Source: Rhyzopertha dominica
Lineage: Eukaryota; Arthropoda; Insecta; Coleoptera; Bostrichidae
Length of the DNA stretch: 64,000 bases
NCBI GenBank assembly: GCA_025024175.1
Contig: QCXZ01000075.1
Coordinates: forward strand, 3,348,001-3,412,000
Direction: 5' to 3'
Part shown: positions 58,521 to 64,000 of the stretch, in pieces
How positions within the stretch are numbered: position 1 is the first letter of the stretch
Layout of the letters: every line of letters begins with the position of its first letter
Program-made: the position numbers and the translations under genes
The notes under the pieces: generated by a model
Databases searched by the model: none
Seen by the model: only the letters and a program-made list of their open reading frames with translations
Told to the model about the DNA's origin: nothing

Positions 58521-59100
58521 CAATAACTGTCCAATTTTGCATTAGATCTGACAGATTTGTATAAACGAATAATATTGAACGAATGTTCAGATCGATAACT
58601 CTTTCTCTAGTCATTTTTTAATTCTTCAATACAAATTTCTATGGTTGAAATTGCCCAAAATGCTTTTGACGTCTGCTGTCAAGTAAACAATATTTCTTAG
58701 TTACGTGAAATTGCACAGCCACTTGAAATGTTATATTCACCTGTATGCAAACTTCCGTTCGGTCTAAATAGTTGGTATTTTTTACTATACAATTTTGATT
58801 ATTGAGAACAGTTCAATTTTGCGTAAAAATTAATAGACCATAATTTAGAAAAGCTATTTATAATAAAAACAAACTCCAAGAAGCGATTTTGTTTAAAATT
58901 TTTAAGAAATTTTAATAATTCTGTTGATGGCCCAACTGGAATGGGACAGGGCTCGTATATGGTAGAATTAATTATATTTACGATTTTGCCAAGCATGCCA
59001 ATTTCGTGTGACATAAAGGCAAAGTTGCATTCCTCTCATGAATTTAACAAAAATACACAAGAAAAACAGCCAGTACTCGTTTTTACAACGGCAAAAATGA
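58521..59100. other. AT-rich non-coding stretch
   Basis: I see no gene here. Confidence 0.5.
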
Positions 59101-59438
59101 CAACCGAAAACCTTAATTGAGCAAAAATTGTCCTTTAACGAACTTAATGCTGTCCGTGCCGAATTTTCTGCCAACGCAGGCAATTAAAACTGGTTCAAAG
59201 GAACAAAGAGGCAATCCCCGGTCCAAGCAATTAAGCCTTTCCACAAACGAGATAAAATCGGTCCGGCTCGACGAAAAACAAACACAAAGTAACTGTACAA
59301 AAGCATAAAAAACACATAAATAGTCAAGGGGAATTTGGATTGAGTGCATTTATTTTATTGCTCCCGTGATTCCGTCTTCGTTTCGCCTGTTTGTTGGCCA
59401 TGCCAAAGAGGACGGGGCGAATTTGACCACGGGAAGGA
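59100..59438. promoter_or_regulatory. CpG-richer non-repeat block
   Basis: CpG-richer, repeat-free, ending exactly at a hAT-like terminus. Similar sequence composition resumes at 62103 beyond the other terminus. Confidence 0.3.
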
Positions 59439-59759
59439 CAGTGGCGGCTCGTCATAAGCTGGCTGAAAAAAATTGACAAAACCGAACCGAAAGTCATTTG
59501 AGTAGTACTTACCTGCAACGTGTGGGAGTAACATTCATCCACCCACATAAATGATTTACATTTTACATTTACATCTGTTTTCAAAGACGTTAATATTTTG
59601 TTCTGCCTGATTAATAGATCTAGACGTTCACTTTCTGANCTTTTTTGTCGGAACTTTTTTATTATCTTTATTTATAAAGGAAGATAATTATTGCCTTAAT
59701 TAATTTTTAATGAACTTACGCGACATTTTAATGGGTTAGCAGGCGTATAATTACTGAAA

Positions 59760-59905
59760 AAGTGTTGCCATATTTGACCGGATTTGGACCCGGGACCTTT
59801 TGAACATTAGGCAGACGCGCTAACCAACTACAGTATTAAAAACGCGAGGTCAAAGCGGCATATCAAAGTTTATTCTGTAATGTTGCTGAACTCCATCCTG
59901 CGCAT
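59760..59905 (-). repeat. tRNA-derived SINE
   Basis: The minus strand has an A box (TAGTTGGTTAGCGCG) and a B-box-like GGGTCCAAATCC at tRNA spacing, and shares its upstream head (CATTACAGAATAAACTTTGATATGCCGCTTTGA-like words) with the SINE at 17470-17640. Same family, different tRNA-like body sequence. Confidence 0.65.
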
Positions 59906-60047
59906 TAATATATCACGTATATTGATTGAGGCAATAATTATCTTTGATTACATAAAATAATATATTTGAGCTGTAATTAGCTATTGACCGTAGCGAATTA
60001 CTCTCTGAAGTTCGTAAATACTGAGAGAATACATGGTAAATTTCTTA

Positions 60048-60415
60048 ACTTGGGCTTTCGAAGTAAGTTCTCTTTTTCCATTTAATATCTGTTGGTTTCT
60101 TTTCAACACTGCCTCATGGTTTAATAACTATATTTCTTTTAGATACAGTGTTGTTTGTTCCTGAATCTCTACTTCGCCTCTTCATTCAGTGTTTCCTTTA
60201 CCTTAGTCTTCTTTCTATTCAGTGTTCTTTTAATCCATTTCTTTTGAAGTTTACTCTATAAATTCCTTCGGACGACTAAGAAACGCTTTTGATAATTTTT
60301 TGTTTGGAATATCATTTGGATTGAATGGGCGTATATCGCTTTCAATAGAATAACCATTAACAGTCACTACTTCATCGCATTTTTGACATGAAAACAAATA
60401 AGTGCACTAGATGAA
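60048..60415 (-). pseudogene. decayed coding-like stretch, unknown
   Basis: From about 60415 down, one minus-strand frame reads LFSCQKCDEVVTVNGYSIES, DIRPFNPNDIPNKKLSKAFL and SRPKEFIE. It then continues as a lysine/glutamate-rich sequence interrupted by several stops (KNTE, GKGNTE, EVEIQEQTTLYLKEI, ILNGKRELTSKA). The Cys-x2-Cys start and consistent charge pattern suggest an old coding region, possibly part of the surrounding putative element. I do not recognise a family. Confidence 0.25.
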
Positions 60416-62102
60416 GAAGGTTATTTGTATATGCATTGATTTTTTTTTAATTTTCATATTATTGTGTAATGTTGTGTATGTTAAATCCGTAGGAACATGT
60501 GTACTGCATCGTTATTTGTCGAATGTTGGAAGTTTTTCTCAAGTATAAGAATTAGAAAGTAAAAAGCAATTCTCAGTATAAGGAAGGCTCTACACTGGCA
60601 CCACACATTTAGCCATTAAATATTATTAAAAGTGGTGTTGTTGATTTCAAAGTAATTCTATAAATTGGCGAGAACTAACTTTTAAACGGATTTCTGATAT
60701 TGCTGTGTTAACATTCCAGAATGCTAAAGTTTATTTAGTTTGCTTACTTTTATTAATACACGTACTTAATATTCGCTCCTGTATTTTATTCAACCAAACT
60801 AAATATAAAATACACTAGACACTTAAAAATTAAACTTCAAAGAAAACCATTTCTTCGTATTATAAAAAGATTATTTGTTTAACAAAACAACTATTTTTGA
60901 TAATGGAAGATAAAACAATTCCTATTCGTTTCCAAAATTAGTATATATATCATCATCCAGATTACAGACTACTTTATTTTTATGTGTTCTACTTTGTTAT
61001 TCCAGCTTGCTGTGAAAATTTTTGTATCTCTTTAGGTATGAGATCCACCGTTCTCCTTACTCATTTTTGGATGTGTATTGTTACGTTGAATTTATCGTAT
61101 CATTTCAGCACAAATGAGTTTAATAATGGTATGGTAGTAGTCTTAAAACTGTATGCCGGTATTCTTTGATGGTTTTAAGTATGACGTAAGTTTTTGCGTT
61201 CCCTAATCTTCGAGCAATGCCTGTTCGGTGAAACTTTCCTCATCATACAAGAAATTCTACAATTTCATCAATTTATTTTGTATTTTCACGTTTCAAAAAT
61301 AATTAAACCATTCGGAAACCTCCATATTATAACAGATATTTTTATTTCGTGATATTGTAGTTTGTACCAAAATACATCACCGTATTACCGTGCAATTTTA
61401 AGTCAAAACAAGTCAAAAAACATTTCATAGATACGCTCATATACGTGTAATTCTATTGATTTTTCACGTTTTTTACTTTTTTTGTGGTCACCCAATTCAA
61501 AAAACAAATTCCACGGAAAATTTTATACAAATTTCATAGGTTCTTGACTTTTCAGGGTCATTGCGTTTTTTTTTAAATCACTTTGATTGAAAATCAGACT
61601 TGTTAAAAAAATATGGTTGGGAATCAAGTGCTCTTGAGTACTTGATATAATGTGTTAAAGGATTTGACTTAAACAAATAAAAATGTAGAAAAATTCTGTC
61701 AGCTCGACGGTCCTACCCATGTTTAGAATTTACCATTTTCCAATTTTGTATACGGATAGTGCAACAACCGCAGATAAGAGCGATACATAAATAAGTATAT
61801 GGTTGTCTGTATCTTTGTCTTTTGCAAAGGATCTGAAAGTTGGCGAAAAGTGGCAAGAAAAATTTAAAAAATGAGAGAGGGCTATTTTTCTTGGAAAAGA
61901 TGGCCGAAATGGTCGAGCAAACATAAAAAAACATGTCATTACAGTGTGTATGTTACATTGACCTTATAAATGCATGCTAAAAAATAGTAGGAAAGTAATT
62001 TTTTTCAATAAATGCGAAATAACTTAAAAATCGTTATCATTTCGATTTCCTTAAACTTAACTGGTGCTTTTATATTAAGAATCCTGTGACGAGCCGCCGC
62101 TG

Positions 62103-62620
62103 GCGACACCCGAATAAGCCTCGTCCACCCAACACTCCTACATTTTAAGCCGAATTCAATGCAGTTTCTTGGTGATTTTATTTCCACCGAGTTGTTGAAC
62201 ATGTTTTCGGGGCCGTGAGTTCCCGTCTGGCACGTCGAGCGCGTTTTCGGGCATTTTTTTAAAAACGACCCTCTTTCATATTTAACGTCGGACGGGCTGC
62301 GCGCCGGGCATTCATAATGACATGTAAATGTATTTCGGGCCTGTCAGATAAGGGGATAGCCGATTTAAGTATTTTCTCGAATAACTCCTAAACTCGGTTT
62401 TTTATTCGTAAATTTATTGCGGCCGATTAAACAGGACCGTGGTATTTTTAATGCAGGTATAAAAGGTTGCCGTTCGACAAATTTTATATGAAAATCTTGA
62501 ATTGTGGCCGCTAATGGCCGGGGACCTTCTATAAACTGTTGGGCTTGATGTGGCAGTCCACGAAAAAAAAGAGATGCTTGGGAAGAATTAAATAATGCAA
62601 CAAGTGTACGCATCGAAAAT
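62103..62620. promoter_or_regulatory. CpG-richer non-repeat block
   Basis: CpG-rich and repeat-free. The 82-codon minus frame (62613-62365) has no recognised domain. Confidence 0.3.
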
Positions 62621-63340
62621 GCCTTGTTTTAAAGCTATTTTTATGATAAATTATGTGAAACAAAAAGGTCATTGGTCTGATAGGTTATATGGAACATTCG
62701 ATAATAATCCTTTGAAATTTTAGCCAGTTACAAAAAGAGACAACGAGCTAAAGCTCTAAAATTAAAATAAGAATTTTGCTATGTAAGCAGAACCAGTCCT
62801 ATGCCATGCTGTCTGCACTAGACCTAAACTGTACTGATGAGATATAATGATAGCGAAATAGATCTATGTGCAGTTGGTTGCAGTGCAGTCAGCACAGTAT
62901 ATATATATACATGCATTTAAAATACCTGCACGCATCCGCAGAAGACGCTAAGAACGATTGAGTTTGTTTATCACACATTTCAGTGAGGTGTAGTACATAT
63001 CACAAATTGAAGAAACGATATTATCGCGAAAGTAATATAAAGTGATCAAGGCATCTAAACGGGTATAAACCTTGAATAGCAGAAACTAGAAACTTTCCTT
63101 TGTAATTTTCTCTCGTTACGACACATCGAGATTACGAACAGTGTCACGTCGAAAGTAATTTTTGGTTACTTATTTTGTAGCTAAACTCTACAGGGCGTTT
63201 CTTATTGCAAAAAGTAACAACATTGCATTTACAAGTATTCAAAGATAGACCATTACTAAGACATACTTCGCTTATTTTTTTATGCTGTGCTGTATAATTT
63301 GAGATAGAGTTCTAATATGAAATATGACCTTACCTGACCT
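62621..63340. other. AT-rich non-coding stretch
   Basis: I see no gene. A short TATA run is at 62899-62909. Confidence 0.5.
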
Positions 63341-63344
63341 GATG

Positions 63345-64000
63345 AAATTCAAAATGCAACCCAAAATACATTTGCAGAGGTAACATTGATAATTGTTTGT
63401 TCATCGTCCTAAAAAATATAAAACGTAGAGAGCTGTATAAATTCGTAAATTTTGACATAAACTTCAATCATTTGCTTTAAGTAAATGCGGTATAGTAAAA
63501 CAAATTTTATTTTTGAAAAATGTTTATTCAATAACAATAATGTAATAAATGCTCAAAATGTCGCCCTCCGCTGTTTTCAGAAGCTTAAATTCGTGCCCAA
63601 AACGTCTTTTAACATACATTAACATTTCTGGAGTGATGGATCTACATGCATTACGTATTTTATTTCTAAATATTTTGTTTGTGTTTGTTTGTTTTTACCC
63701 ACAGAATAAATCCAAAGGAGCAAGGTCCGGGCTTCTCGGTGGGCAAGGATTAATTGAACCTCTTCTTATCCATCGGCTAGGCAAAACCAAATCAATGATA
63801 ATACGTAGGTGTCCCATTTTGTTGGAACCATAGATCTTGTCTTACTTGTATATTTACATTTTGGAGAAGTACCGGTAAAATGTTTCTTAAAAAATTTAGA
63901 TAAGTATTGCCGTTTAAACTATCGCGAAAAAAATAAGGCCCAACAGTTTGATTTCTCAATATTCCGCACCATACATTAATCGAGTAGATAGTTATAGAAT
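63345..64000 (-). mobile_element. mariner-like family 1, copy 3 (runs off the edge)
   Basis: From GATGAAATTCAAAATGCAACC the sequence follows the left (3') part of the family 1 elements at 4944 and 19596, in the same orientation. The CAGGATG terminus itself is lost or unrecognisable. The transposase C-terminus on the minus strand is visible up to about 63840: WIRRGSINPCPPRSPDLAPLDLF-like sequence with the third catalytic Asp region near 63720, plus a deletion in the stretch toward D2. The upstream two-thirds lie beyond the window. Confidence 0.85.

Larger units (their letters stand above)
59439..62102. mobile_element. possible old hAT-like element
   Basis: CAGTGGCGGCTCGTCA at 59439-59454 and its complement (one difference) at 62087-62102 form 16-bp inverted ends in the orientation expected for one element. 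The enclosed 2.66 kb is AT-rich, whereas the sequence just outside both ends is CpG-rich, as if a single insertion split one block. The 8-bp neighbours (GGGAAGGA and GCGACACC) do not match, so a target duplication is lacking. No hAT transposase is recognisable inside. A SINE sits at 59760-59905. Confidence 0.35.

Noticed and set aside
1..64000. CRISPR arrays, operons or bacterial promoters
   Set aside because: Composition, splice-like sites and the element types are eukaryotic; no regularly spaced repeats were seen.

Overview
This window reads as non-coding, AT-rich insect nuclear DNA. A beetle or similar holometabolan fits the mobile-element types, but that is an inference. I found no intact protein-coding gene. 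The longest recognisable reading frames are all remnants of transposable elements, most of them broken by frameshifts, stops or deletions. Scattered single N bases point to an assembly with a few unresolved positions.

Two kinds of sequence alternate. (1) About twenty short blocks, 0.2-0.7 kb each, are visibly richer in G+C and CpG and mostly free of repeats (near 2.7, 6.7, 9.7, 14.1, 18.3, 21.2, 26.2, 27.3, 29.6, 40.4, 43.6, 46.2, 49.6, 53.2, 57.3, 59.2 and 62.3 kb among others). They look like a chain of conserved non-coding or regulatory blocks in a large intron or gene desert. Two of them (about 14.1 and 40.5 kb) could be promoters with an untranslated first exon. (2) Between them lie AT-rich stretches full of old mobile elements.

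DNA transposons: one IS630/Tc1/mariner family has two complete but dead copies flanked by TA (4944-6149 and 19596-20976), a copy running off the right edge (from 63345) and a lone end (3969-4092). Two further members are different: one with about 390-bp terminal inverted repeats (11310-13578) and one at 38439-39987. All three types share a DD41D catalytic spacing. There are also two Tc1-like remnants (about 48.9 and 58 kb), a THAP-domain remnant between inverted repeats (47.3-48.3 kb), hAT-like ends and a hAT-like protein scrap, a foldback element (7.4-9.1 kb), a short inverted-repeat element near 25.5 kb, and an inverted-repeat element encoding a CXC cysteine-rich protein (53.8-54.9 kb).

Retroelements: several Jockey-type LINE remnants, tRNA-derived SINEs, and a Penelope-like family. 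Three Penelope-like insertions have clear 13-15 bp target duplications and the same end structure (inverted pLTR at one end, 32-nt extension at the other). Their pLTR contains what looks like a type I hammerhead ribozyme in which the C3-G8 core pair is replaced by U3-A8.

Nesting gives relative ages. A Penelope-like element sits inside a LINE at 22.0-22.9 kb. The CXC element sits inside another LINE at 53.8-54.9 kb. The third mariner-like element adjoins a LINE fragment at 38.4 kb. The strongest leads are the variant hammerhead, the CXC element and the THAP element.
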